22,818 nucleotides of DNA from Acidobacteriota bacterium (lineage in GTDB: Bacteria; Acidobacteriota; Aminicenantia; UBA2199). The position numbers and the translations under genes were made by a program. The DNA lies in contig JAQUQF010000004.1 in NCBI GenBank assembly GCA_028749105.1, forward strand, positions 1 to 22,818, in the 5' to 3' direction. This document shows, one piece after another, positions 7,260 through 16,641 of the stretch; positions within the stretch are counted from its first letter, which is position 1; the number at the start of each line of letters is the position of its first letter. Under the pieces are notes generated by a model that was given only the letters and a program-made list of their open reading frames with translations, was not told where the DNA came from and made no database searches.

Positions 7260-7779
7260 ATACCGCTCCCTGGTCGGGATCATCACCCTGGTCGTCGTGC
7301 TGGTGCTGGCCACGCCAAGCGCCCGCTCGATCGTCATCGGCTTTTTTTTCATGATGGTCGGCATGTTTTTCCGCGCCTGGTCCTCCGGCTACATCAACAA
7401 GGACAAGGAGCTGGCCACCGAAGGTCCCTATTCCCTGACCCGCAACCCCCTTTATTTCGGCAACCTGCTCATCGGCACGGGCATCGCCGTGGCCAGCAAC
7501 AACTGGACGGCAGCCCTGATCTGCGCCCTCTATTATTTCCCCTTTTTCACCTTTCTCATTGCCATCGAGAGGAAAAGGATGAAGCGGCGCTTCGGGGAGC
7601 GCTACGAGGAGTGGGCCCGGCAGGCCAACCTTTTTTTTCCAAAGATCAAGAAGGTCCGGAACTTCAATTTCAACATTTCGTACTACATGAGGAACCGGGA
7701 ATACCGCGTCCTGTTCTACTCGCTGATCATCATCGCGGTCATGGTGGTCAAGTACCTGAGGAAGATCGGTTTTATTTAA
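7231..7779 (+). CDS. Isoprenylcysteine/phospholipid methyltransferase-family membrane protein
   Basis: A 182-residue integral membrane protein of the ICMT/PEMT-like methyltransferase superfamily. Hydrophobic segments lie at about 13-27, 33-48, 76-89 and 93-111. The signature GPYSLTRNPLY (65-75) and the cytoplasmic ERKRMKRRFGERYEEW segment (113-128) are the SAM-binding hallmarks. Beyond the usual end there is an extra ~45-residue tail with a fifth hydrophobic helix (158-174). In-frame starts at GTG 7186 and ATG 7204 are possible; ATG 7231 gives a normal N-terminus and the shortest overlap (29 bases) with the heptosyltransferase. Substrate is unknown; position at the end of an LPS-core cluster suggests a lipid or LPS target, but that is inference. 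Confidence 0.8.
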   Translation: MRSVTETLIKYRSLVGIITLVVVLVLATPSARSIVIGFFFMMVGMFFRAWSSGYINKDKELATEGPYSLTRNPLYFGNLLIGTGIAVASNNWTAALICALYYFPFFTFLIAIERKRMKRRFGERYEEWARQANLFFPKIKKVRNFNFNISYYMRNREYRVLFYSLIIIAVMVVKYLRKIGFI

Positions 7780-7788
7780 ATAAACCCG
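7767..7788. repeat. AT-rich near-perfect palindrome after the methyltransferase gene
   Basis: An 11-base inverted repeat with one mismatched pair (CGGTTTTATTT / AAATAAACCCG), spanning the stop codon of the methyltransferase gene. It could fold as a weak hairpin in either strand. No T-tract follows, so a rho-independent terminator is not supported; it sits eight bases before the -35 of the next promoter. Confidence 0.4.
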
Positions 7789-7795
7789 ATTCGCA

Positions 7796-7824
7796 TTGAT
7801 TTTCACGGTTGATTTTGCTACCAT
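7796..7824 (+). promoter_or_regulatory. Promoter of the FecR-like/mre operon, predicted leaderless
   Basis: TTGATT at 7796-7801, a 17-base spacer, TACCAT at 7819-7824 preceded by TGC. As at rfaE1, exactly six bases (GGGACC) separate the -10 from the ATG at 7831, which puts the expected start point on the start codon. No Shine-Dalgarno at a usable distance. Confidence 0.6.
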
Positions 7825-7830
7825 GGGACC

Positions 7831-8991
7831 ATGAACAAATACAGGGTGATCTTCGCAGCCAGCATGGTTTTGGTTGCGGTCATCGCTGTCCTCTGGCTGA
7901 ATCATCCGGACGTCCCGCTCGCCTCCCCCGGCAGCCGCTCCATGCCGGGAACGGCCAGCTTTCAGGTCACCGCCATTTCCGAAAAAGGCAACGTGTGGCT
8001 GGATCGCGACGAGACCCGCCTGGTCGACATCAAGACCCTGAATTTCGTCTCCGAGACGCAAATGCATTCCGATGTCCAGACCGCCTGGGAGTTTCTCTTC
8101 GAGGGCTTCCTGTTCACGGCGCTGCCCGGGAGCGCCATCCGCTATACGCCCCAGACCCGGGAGCTGATCCTGGAAAGAGGGGAGTTCTATTGGGAGCGGA
8201 AGCTGTCCGGGCGCAAGGTTGAGGCGTCGCTGTTCAAGGGCGGCAACATCGTCGTGCTCTCCTCCTCAGGCCGATTGCGCCTGGGAGACGACTGGCTCGA
8301 GGCCTGGAATTATTCCGGCCAGCTTGACTTCGACCTCAACGGCAAGCTCTTTCACCTGGGCGCATTGCAGTACCTGAACACCCGTGCCGGCGGAAAGCTT
8401 TCCCCGGCGACGCTCTTCCCCCCCCCGCCTTTTGTTTCGCCCGAGGACAAGACCATTGCCCTGATCCGGCCCAACGACACGATCATCCAGTTCAAGTGGA
8501 AAAACGTCCAGGGGGCCAGGGAATATATCCTGAAGCTATACCCTTCCGCCCTGCGCGACAACCTGCTGCTGAGCAAGGTGGTGGCCGACAACGCCGTGAC
8601 GCTGGACATCTTGCCGTTCATCGAGAACAGCGAGTTGTACTGGGAAGTGGCCGCCTTTGATGCGGCGCGGCGCATCGAGTCGGCACCGGCCCGGATGGGC
8701 GTCATCGTCATCAGCAGTTCACTGCTGAAAAGGGGGCAACAGCCCGAGCCGCCGCGCATCGAGGTCGACTCGCTCTCCGTCAGCGGCGAGATGGTGCTGA
8801 TCAAGGGCGTTACCGACCCCTATACCCAGTTGTTCATTGACGGCTCCCCCGTCAAGCTGGACGGCGAGGGGCGGTTTATTCATACCATTTCCTACAAGAG
8901 CATCGGGAGCAAGGAGATCGTTTTCCGTGCCCTGGCCCCCTCGGGGCTGGAAGCGGTCTTAAAAAAGCAGGTAACCATTTTTGAGGAATAA
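7831..8991 (+). CDS. FecR-like domain protein with C-terminal Ig-like domains, membrane-anchored
   Basis: A 386-residue envelope protein of unknown role. A single N-terminal hydrophobic segment (about 4-23) with little before it looks like an uncleaved anchor or signal peptide. Residues about 45-165 resemble a FecR-type beta domain (SEKGNVWLD..., LPGSAIRYTPQTRELILERGEFYWE). After a proline-rich linker (PPPPFVSPED, about 197-206) comes a fibronectin-like stretch (IIQFKWKNVQGAREYILKLYPS, about 218-290), then a C-terminal Ig-like/glucodextranase-B-like repeat (about 305-386). It heads the elongasome operon, ending 39 bases before mreB with no promoter visible in between. A structural or cell-surface link to wall synthesis is possible but is inferred only from position. 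Domain names are from pattern recognition and moderate confidence. Confidence 0.75.
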   Translation: MNKYRVIFAASMVLVAVIAVLWLNHPDVPLASPGSRSMPGTASFQVTAISEKGNVWLDRDETRLVDIKTLNFVSETQMHSDVQTAWEFLFEGFLFTALPGSAIRYTPQTRELILERGEFYWERKLSGRKVEASLFKGGNIVVLSSSGRLRLGDDWLEAWNYSGQLDFDLNGKLFHLGALQYLNTRAGGKLSPATLFPPPPFVSPEDKTIALIRPNDTIIQFKWKNVQGAREYILKLYPSALRDNLLLSKVVADNAVTLDILPFIENSELYWEVAAFDAARRIESAPARMGVIVISSSLLKRGQQPEPPRIEVDSLSVSGEMVLIKGVTDPYTQLFIDGSPVKLDGEGRFIHTISYKSIGSKEIVFRALAPSGLEAVLKKQVTIFEE

Positions 8992-9030
8992 AGAAAAAGA
9001 GTGGCCGGAATTTTCTGAAGGAGCATGAGC

Positions 9031-10051
<1,021 letters not shown>

Positions 10052-10062
<11 letters not shown>

Positions 10063-10870
10063 TCCGGAGGCCCGGGGGCTCAGTGCAGAGAAAAAGTCGG
10101 CTGTCCTGGTCCTGATCCTTTTTGCCGACCTGCTCCTGATCTCCTCGCAGATCATGCTCAAGAACCGGAAATCGCTCCTGCAGTCCATGATCGCCAACAT
10201 GGTCGCCCCCTTGCAGCTTGTGTTTCATACAACCGCTGATTCCATCGGCAAGGAGGTGGAACGCTATTTTTTCCTGCGCGGTGTCTATAAAAAGTACCAG
10301 GCACTCAAGAAAAACCAGGTGCAACTGCGCATCGAGAACTACGCGCTGAAACGGGAGCTGAACAGCGTGCAGGCGCTGGCCGCGGCGCGGAAAAAATTCG
10401 GCCGTTTCCTCCTGGTCTCTGTGATCTCCGTCGACGTCAACTTTCCCTATACCGCCCTGGTGATCGACAAGGGGCTGCGCGCCGGTCTGACGGAGAACAA
10501 CGTCGTTCTGAACGGCGACGGCGAACTGGTTGGCAGGATCGTCCGGCCGCTGACCGCCTTCTCTGCCCAGGTGCGCCTGATCACCAGCCCCATCGGCGGC
10601 ACGGGCGCCACCATCGAGAGCAACATGCTGGAGGGGCTGCTCAAGGGAGAGAACCGCGCCGAGTGCAGCTTCCAGTACCTCCTGGCCAACAAGCCGGTGC
10701 AGCTGGGCGACCGCGTGGTCACTTCCGGCACCGACATGATCTATCCCAATTTGCTGCCGATCGGCAGGGTGACGGCGATCGCCAAGGATTATCTGACCCA
10801 GGCGATCACCGTCCGGCCGTACTTCATCGACAAGCCGCTCAACAAGCTGGTGGTCCTGCTCCATGAATAA
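10052..10870 (+). CDS. mreC: Rod shape-determining protein MreC
   Basis: Periplasmic scaffold that activates PBP2/RodA and links them to MreB. The 272-residue protein has a short cytoplasmic start, one membrane helix at about 16-33, a helical coiled-coil segment (about 65-115) and then the MreC beta domains (VISVDVNFPYTALVIDKGLRAGL..., GDRVVTSGTDMIYPNLLPIGRVTAI). The frame is open upstream inside mreB; the ATG at 10052 is chosen because it precedes the membrane helix by the usual distance and overlaps mreB by 11 bases. Length is normal for the family. Confidence 0.94.
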
Positions 10871-11336
10871 GCACTTCCGCACCATCCTGATCCTCCTGCT
10901 GGCTGCCGGCCAGCTCATGGTCTCGCGCTATTACCAGCCGCTGCGCTTCAACGTCGACCTGCTGTACCTGATCATCTTCTTGATCGCCATCCGCTCGAGC
11001 TTCCTGCCGTCGATCCTCAGCGCCGCCCTGATCGGCTTTTTTTCCGACTACCTCTCCGGCGGCGTCTTGGGCGTTTTCTCCTTCTCGCGCACCCTGGCCG
11101 CTTATTTCCTGAATGCCCTGTCCCATTTTCTGGATCTCAAAAAGAACATCTTCATCTTCCTGCTCATCCTGGTCTCCCTGTTCCTGTCCAACCTGATGGC
11201 CTTCGTCTTTCATGTCCTGATCTTCAAGATGAAGGTCACGGCCGGTCTGCTGCTGCTCCAGCCTCTGTCCACCGCCTTGATCGGCACGATCATCATGGGG
11301 ACCAGGAAAGCCAAGTCCCTGCTGGATGTATCTTAG
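10863..11336 (+). CDS. mreD: Rod shape-determining protein MreD
   Basis: Integral membrane partner of MreC. The 157-residue protein is almost wholly hydrophobic with about five membrane segments, and has the MreD-like RFNVDLLYLIIFLIAI and GFFSDYLSGGVLGVFSFSRTLAAYF (the latter with the conserved GxxxD and G..G.F..). Sequence conservation is low in this family, so the call leans on length, topology and position between mreC and mrdA. It overlaps mreC by eight bases and mrdA by 11. Confidence 0.9.
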   Translation: MNKHFRTILILLLAAGQLMVSRYYQPLRFNVDLLYLIIFLIAIRSSFLPSILSAALIGFFSDYLSGGVLGVFSFSRTLAAYFLNALSHFLDLKKNIFIFLLILVSLFLSNLMAFVFHVLIFKMKVTAGLLLLQPLSTALIGTIIMGTRKAKSLLDVS

Positions 11337-13143
11337 CAAGCGCAAGCTGACTCCCGATTTCGTCAAGAAAGCCGCCGTCGTATCGACCGTCTTTCTGGTC
11401 GTCGTCTTTGCCGCGATCTTCGCCGCCTTCTGGAGCATCCAGGTCGTGCAAAACGAGAAGTACAGGCAATTGGCCATCCGCAACATCACGCGCACGGTCG
11501 AACTGCGGGCACCGCGCGGCATGATCGTCGACCGTTCCGGGGCTGTGATCGCGGAGAACAAAATCAATTTCACCCTCTTCCTTGTGCGAGAAAACATGGA
11601 GGATCCGGAAAAGACCGTCACCAGGGCCAGTTTTTTCTCTGGGAAGCCCGTCGACGAGGTTCGCGACATCATTGCTAAATTCAAGAAATACGCCTCGTTC
11701 TACCGCATCCCCATCAAGAGCAATCTGCCACTTGGCACGGTCATCTTCATCCAGAGCCGGCAGGACGAGTTCCCCGAGTTCGAGATCGACATGGAGCCCA
11801 GCCGGACCTACCCGCAGGCCGAAGTGGCCGCCCATGTGCTGGGCCAGATCTCCGAGGTCAGCGAGGTGGAACTGGATGCCGGCCCGCCCGGCGCCTACAG
11901 CCTCGGCGATTTTATCGGCCGCAGCGGCATTGAGAAGCAGTACGAGACATTCCTCAAGGGGACGAAGGGGAGCCAGACCGTCATCAAGAACAGCGTGGAG
12001 AAGATCCAGGAAATCAGCGGCAGGGTCAATCCCGAGATTGGCGATACGGTTGTCCTCACCCTCGACCTCGGGCTGCAGAAGTACATTGAGGAACTCCTGG
12101 TCGGCGAGAGCGGCGCCGTTGGCGTCATGGACCTGAAAACGGGCGGCATTCTGGCCATGGTCAGCAGGCCCGCCTTCGATCCCGAGATCTTTGCGCGGGA
12201 AATGGAGCACGAAGAGTGGCTGGCGATCAGCAGTGACCCGGGCAAGCCCCTGCAGGACAAATTCCTGCAAGGCATCTATTCCCCGGGATCCGTTTTCAAG
12301 ATCGTCATGGCCCTGGCCGGTCTGCAGGAAAAGGTCATCACCCCAAGCACGGCGGTCTCCTGCTCGGGCAGCCAGATGTTCTATGACCGCGTTTTTCATT
12401 GCTGGAACCTTGGCGGGCACGGGACGATGAGCCTGTTCTCGGCCCTGGAGAATTCCTGCAATATCTTTTTTTACAACCTGGGCAGGAAAATGGACATCGA
12501 CACCATCTCCCGCTACGCGCGCCTGCTGGGCCTGGGAAGCGTCAGCGGCATCGACCTGCCCAATGAGAAGGCCGGGCTGGTCCCCAGCAGCGCCTGGAAG
12601 ATGGAAACCTACCGCCAGCGCTGGTTTCCTGGCGAAACCATCTCGGTGGCCATCGGCCACGGCAGCCTGAATGTCACGCCGGCCCAGCTGCTGAAAATGA
12701 TCGCCACCGTCGCCCTGCGCGGGCGCATGCCCCTGCCGCACGTGCTGCAGCGGATCGAGAAGCAGGGGAGGACCGTGCGCGAGTTTGCTCCCGAGTTCGT
12801 CCGCGTGCCCATCGCCGAGGAGAATTTCGAGCTGGTCATCGAGGGGCTGTTTCGGGTGGTCAATGGCGCGGGAACCGGCCGGGCGGCCCGTGTCGAGGGG
12901 CTGGACATCTGCGGCAAGACCGGCACCGGCCAGATCATCGCCAAGGACAATCCACGCTACAAACTGCTGACCCGCGACAAGAAATTCATGCCCAACTCCT
13001 GGTTCGTTTCTTTCGCTCCCCGGAACAATCCGCGCCTGGCCGTGGTGGTCCTGGTGGAGAATGGCGGCGATGCCGGGGCGATCGCCGCCCCCCTGGCGGG
13101 CCAGATCTACAGGAAATATTTTGAAAATGAAGGACTACGTTAG
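11326..13143 (+). CDS. mrdA: Penicillin-binding protein 2, peptidoglycan D,D-transpeptidase MrdA
   Basis: Cross-links peptidoglycan during lateral elongation. The 605-residue class B PBP has an N-terminal membrane helix (about 18-37), a pedestal/dimerisation region with APRGMIVDRSGAVIAEN and PSRTYPQAEVAAHVLGQI, and a transpeptidase domain with SVFK at 322-325 (catalytic S322), SCN at 377-379 and KTG at 531-533. All three penicillin-binding motifs are intact. It overlaps mreD by 11 bases and rodA by 17. The neighbours mreBCD and rodA set it as PBP2 rather than the division enzyme PBP3. Confidence 0.96.
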   Translation: MYLSKRKLTPDFVKKAAVVSTVFLVVVFAAIFAAFWSIQVVQNEKYRQLAIRNITRTVELRAPRGMIVDRSGAVIAENKINFTLFLVRENMEDPEKTVTRASFFSGKPVDEVRDIIAKFKKYASFYRIPIKSNLPLGTVIFIQSRQDEFPEFEIDMEPSRTYPQAEVAAHVLGQISEVSEVELDAGPPGAYSLGDFIGRSGIEKQYETFLKGTKGSQTVIKNSVEKIQEISGRVNPEIGDTVVLTLDLGLQKYIEELLVGESGAVGVMDLKTGGILAMVSRPAFDPEIFAREMEHEEWLAISSDPGKPLQDKFLQGIYSPGSVFKIVMALAGLQEKVITPSTAVSCSGSQMFYDRVFHCWNLGGHGTMSLFSALENSCNIFFYNLGRKMDIDTISRYARLLGLGSVSGIDLPNEKAGLVPSSAWKMETYRQRWFPGETISVAIGHGSLNVTPAQLLKMIATVALRGRMPLPHVLQRIEKQGRTVREFAPEFVRVPIAEENFELVIEGLFRVVNGAGTGRAARVEGLDICGKTGTGQIIAKDNPRYKLLTRDKKFMPNSWFVSFAPRNNPRLAVVVLVENGGDAGAIAAPLAGQIYRKYFENEGLR

Positions 13144-14197
13144 ATTTTTTGACAAGTTCACCTTCGCCTTGCTGCTGCTGCTGGTGCTGGCCGGGATCTT
13201 CCTGATCTACAGTGCCGGCCACTCCACCCAGGAAACGAACCACCTGAAACAGGCGGCGTGGCTGGGCGTTTCCCTGCTGGCGTTTTTCGTCGTCTTCTCG
13301 CTGAAGCTCGATTCCATCTTTCGCAAGTCATTCGCTGTCTATATCGTGCTGCTGGTCATTCTGGCACTGCAGCTCGTCGTCGGCGGAACCGTCGCCCGGA
13401 CCAAAAGCTGGTTCCGCCTCTGGGGGATCGGCTTCCAGTTCTCGGAATTCGTCAAAGTGCCGCTGGCCCTTTACTTGGCCAGACTCCTGACCCAGTTCGA
13501 AATGATCGACGGCAAGGTGTTCATGAAGCTGCTGGCGGTCATCCTCGTCCCCGTCATCCTGATCGTCCTCCAGCCCGACATGGGGGTCTCATTCATCCTC
13601 TGCTCGTTCATCCCAATGGTCATCCTGCTGAAAAAGGTGCGACCCGCCGTCCTGGCCGTCTCGCTCCTGCTGGTGGTTCTGGGCGGGTTCGCCGGCTGGC
13701 ACTCGGTCCTGAAGCCCTATCAGAAGGACCGCATCGTCTCCTTCCTGAACCCCTCGGAGTACAAAGCCTCCACCGGCTACCACGTCATCCAGTCCAGGAT
13801 CGCCATCGGCTCTGGGGGGCTGAACGGCAAGGGCTATTTGCAAGGCTCCCAGTCCCGCTACCAGTTCCTGCCTGCCCGGCACACCGATTTCATCGTCTCG
13901 GTCATCGGCGAGGAGTTCGGATTCGTTTTCATCAGCGCCCTGTTCTTCGTGTTCTTCCTGATCTTTTACCGCCAGTTCCACTTTAATTTCCAGAATGACG
14001 AGGAATTCTATTTTGTCTACCTGTTCAACGGGCTGATTGTGTTCCAGTTCCTGGTCAATGTCCTGATGGCCATCGGTTTTTTCCCGGTCCTGGGGGTCTC
14101 CCTGCCCTTTGTCTCCTACGGCGGGTCGTCGCTGCTGTCGTTCTTCATCGGCGAAGCCATTATCTTCCGCGTCAAGATCAACAACTACCTGGCATGA
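13127..14197 (+). CDS. rodA: Peptidoglycan glycosyltransferase RodA (SEDS family)
   Basis: Polymerises lipid II into glycan strands with PBP2. The 356-residue SEDS protein has about ten membrane segments; signature stretches are KSWFRLWGIGFQFSEFVKVPL, LQPDMGVSF, the large-loop segment ATG-type SGGLNGKGYLQGSQSRYQFLPARHTDFIVSVIGEEFGF with the catalytic Asp at D254, and the C-terminal GVSLPFVSYGGSSLL. The ATG at 13127 is chosen; a TTG at 13121 has an AGGA at better spacing and would add two residues. It overlaps mrdA by 17 bases and shares ATGA with the next gene. Confidence 0.95.
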   Translation: MKDYVRFFDKFTFALLLLLVLAGIFLIYSAGHSTQETNHLKQAAWLGVSLLAFFVVFSLKLDSIFRKSFAVYIVLLVILALQLVVGGTVARTKSWFRLWGIGFQFSEFVKVPLALYLARLLTQFEMIDGKVFMKLLAVILVPVILIVLQPDMGVSFILCSFIPMVILLKKVRPAVLAVSLLLVVLGGFAGWHSVLKPYQKDRIVSFLNPSEYKASTGYHVIQSRIAIGSGGLNGKGYLQGSQSRYQFLPARHTDFIVSVIGEEFGFVFISALFFVFFLIFYRQFHFNFQNDEEFYFVYLFNGLIVFQFLVNVLMAIGFFPVLGVSLPFVSYGGSSLLSFFIGEAIIFRVKINNYLA

Positions 14198-16641
14198 ACA
14201 CGAGCGAATTCCTTGGACTCCTGAAGAACCCCCAGGCATATGTCGGGAGCGAGATCAACTCCTGTCGTCGCGGATTCAACCGGGACGACGTCAACATCTG
14301 CCTGGTCTTTCCCGACACCTACGCCATCGGCATGAGCCACGCCGGCCTGAAGATCCTCTACCACCTGCTCAACGGCATGGAGGGCGTGCATGCCCAGAGG
14401 GCTTTCCTGCCCGACCCGGAAAACATCCCGCTTTTCCGCCAGCATGGCATGCCCCTCTTTTCACTGGAGACGCGGACCGCATTGAAGGATTTTGACCTGG
14501 TCGGGTTCTCGCTGATGAGCGAGCTGAATCATACCAACGTGCTGCTGGCCCTGGAGATGAGCGGGCTGCCGCTGCTTGCCGCGCAGCGCCGGGAGGGCGA
14601 CCCCTTCATTGCCGCTGGCGGCATCGCCGTGGCCAATCCCGAACCCCTGCGCGCCGTCATCGACCTGTTCGCCTTCGGGGACGGCGAGGGGCTTTTCCCC
14701 GACCTGGTCGCCGTGCTGAAGAGAGTGCGGCGGGAGAAGCCGGGCCGGGCGGGCGCCTTGAAGGAATTCGACCGCGTCGAGGGGGTCTACGTGCCCGCCT
14801 TCTACCCACTGGAGCAAAAAGGCGCCTTCCTCGTCCCCAACCTGGGCGAAAAGAAGATCCGCAAGCGCGTCTGCCCCGACCTGGACAAGCTGCGGGCCGA
14901 ACCGGCGGAGATCGTGCCCATCTGCGACGTGGTCTTCAACCGGCTGAACGTGGAGATCGCCCGCGGCTGCCCGCAGAACTGCCGCTTTTGCCAGGCCAAG
15001 TCCTATTACGCCCCGTTCCGCGTCCGCTCCCCCGTGTCGACCCTGGAATTCATCAAAAGCTCCCTGGCCGCCACGGGCTATGAATCGTTCTCCCTGGCAT
15101 CGTTGAGCTCGGGCGACTATCCGGGCCTGCCCGAGCTGCTGCGCCGCATCCCCGCCGCCATCCAGCCCGACATTTCCTTCTCCGTTCCTTCGCTGCGTCC
15201 CTCGACGCTGAGCGAGGAGCTGCTGGCCACCCTGGCCATGTTCCGCAAGACGGGGATCACCATCGTTCCCGAGGCCGGCAGCGAGCGCCTGCGCCGTTCC
15301 ATCAACAAGAACGTGACCGACGCCGAGATCTTCCAGGCCCTGGACCTGGCCTGGAAGCACGGTTGGCAGAAGGCCAAGATGTATTTCATGCTCGGCCTGC
15401 CGGGGGAGACCGGGGAAGATGTCGAGGCGATCGCCCTGCTGCTGGAGAAGATCCTGGCCGCGGCCCGCGGTCGGCGGTTGCGGACCACGATCCATGCCTC
15501 GTTCTCCTCGTTCGTCCCCAAGGCGCACACGCCGCTGCAGTGGGCCGCCCGGGCCTCCATCGCCGAGGTGGAGGAGAAAATGGCATTTCTGCGCGCGCGG
15601 CTGCGGCGTCACAAGAACCTCGACCTGGATTTCCACTCGCCGGGGCGGAGTCTGATCGAGACCATCCTGGCGCGCGGCGATGCCCGCGTCGGCGACCTGC
15701 TTCTGGAGGTCTTCCGGCGCGGCGAGGTCTTCACCGCCTGGGATGCCCATTTTCACTTGCCGGTCTGGGAGGAAGCCTTCCACCTGCTGGAGGGCGCCGA
15801 TTTCCTTTCCGAATTGCCGCTGGATACGGAGCTCCCCTGGAGCTTCATCCAGCTGAATTTTTATGAGAACTATCTGGCCGAAGAATACCGGCGCAGCCGC
15901 AGCGGCGAGGCGACCGCGCCTTGCAGCGGCAGGGATTGCGCTTCGTGCGCCGGCTGCGCCTTCGGCCAGCGGCCGCCGACCCCGGTCATATGGGGCGGCG
16001 AGGCGGGCCCGGCGGCGAGACCCCCGGATGCCTATCGCCGCCTGCGCCTGGTTTACGAAAAGAAAGGCGACCTGCGCTACCTGTCGCATCTGGCGATGAT
16101 GCAGTACCTGGAGCGCGCCTTGCGCAAGTCGGGGCTGCTATTCAAGTATAGCGAGGGATTTCATCCGCGCATCAGGATGGCCGCCCTGCCGCCGCTGCCG
16201 GTCGGCGCGGAAGGGCTGGGGGAGGTGATCGAGGTCCAGGCGGCCGGCGACCGCACCGCCGAAGAAATGCTGGCCACGCTGAACCGGGCCCTCCCCGGAT
16301 TCAGGTTCCTGGAAGCCGCCTATGTTGAGGGCACGAGATCATTCCACAAGTCGCTGCGCTCGGTCGCCTTTCATTTTTCCTGGCCCCCGCAGCAAGGACC
16401 GCGTCACAGCGCGGCGGCACAGCCTTCAGGGCCGGCACCTGCCCCGTGCCGGGAAGAGATTGAGGCGCTGCTCGCTGCCAACGACCGCTGCCGCTTTTCA
16501 GAGGAGGGACTCGAGCTGGAGATGGATTTCGCCCATCAGGGCCAGGAGCGCTTCGCCCGCATTTACAAGCTCTTGGATCCGGAAAGACAATGGACGGGGC
16601 GCCTGAGCCGCACGGGAGTCGACTTTGCCAACGAGGATTGA
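14194..16641 (+). CDS. B12-binding-type radical SAM protein fused to a DUF2344 (TIGR03936) domain
   Basis: An 815-residue fusion. Residues about 1-200 resemble the cobalamin-binding-like N-domain of TIGR03960 proteins (CLVFPDTYAIGMSHAGLKILYHLLN). The radical SAM core carries the [4Fe-4S] motif CxxxCxxC at C259, C263 and C266, followed by PEAGSERLRRSINKN. Around residues 570-590 is a second cysteine cluster (CSGRDCASCAGC). From about 614 (YRRLRLVYEKKGDLRYLSHL, KYSEGFHPRIRM) comes the DUF2344 domain, a separate protein in many bacteria. The reaction is unknown. Linkage to mreBCD-mrdA-rodA, and often to rng/rplU, is known in several phyla; here the next genes are RNA-modification enzymes. A four-base ATGA overlap with rodA fixes the start. 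Confidence 0.9.
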   Translation: MNTSEFLGLLKNPQAYVGSEINSCRRGFNRDDVNICLVFPDTYAIGMSHAGLKILYHLLNGMEGVHAQRAFLPDPENIPLFRQHGMPLFSLETRTALKDFDLVGFSLMSELNHTNVLLALEMSGLPLLAAQRREGDPFIAAGGIAVANPEPLRAVIDLFAFGDGEGLFPDLVAVLKRVRREKPGRAGALKEFDRVEGVYVPAFYPLEQKGAFLVPNLGEKKIRKRVCPDLDKLRAEPAEIVPICDVVFNRLNVEIARGCPQNCRFCQAKSYYAPFRVRSPVSTLEFIKSSLAATGYESFSLASLSSGDYPGLPELLRRIPAAIQPDISFSVPSLRPSTLSEELLATLAMFRKTGITIVPEAGSERLRRSINKNVTDAEIFQALDLAWKHGWQKAKMYFMLGLPGETGEDVEAIALLLEKILAAARGRRLRTTIHASFSSFVPKAHTPLQWAARASIAEVEEKMAFLRARLRRHKNLDLDFHSPGRSLIETILARGDARVGDLLLEVFRRGEVFTAWDAHFHLPVWEEAFHLLEGADFLSELPLDTELPWSFIQLNFYENYLAEEYRRSRSGEATAPCSGRDCASCAGCAFGQRPPTPVIWGGEAGPAARPPDAYRRLRLVYEKKGDLRYLSHLAMMQYLERALRKSGLLFKYSEGFHPRIRMAALPPLPVGAEGLGEVIEVQAAGDRTAEEMLATLNRALPGFRFLEAAYVEGTRSFHKSLRSVAFHFSWPPQQGPRHSAAAQPSGPAPAPCREEIEALLAANDRCRFSEEGLELEMDFAHQGQERFARIYKLLDPERQWTGRLSRTGVDFANED

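Noticed and set aside
14461..16089. A 542-codon open frame on the minus strand opposite the radical SAM gene
   Set aside because: Gln/Gly/Arg-rich translation with no motif; the sense gene is fully supported by its Fe-S motif and overlaps.
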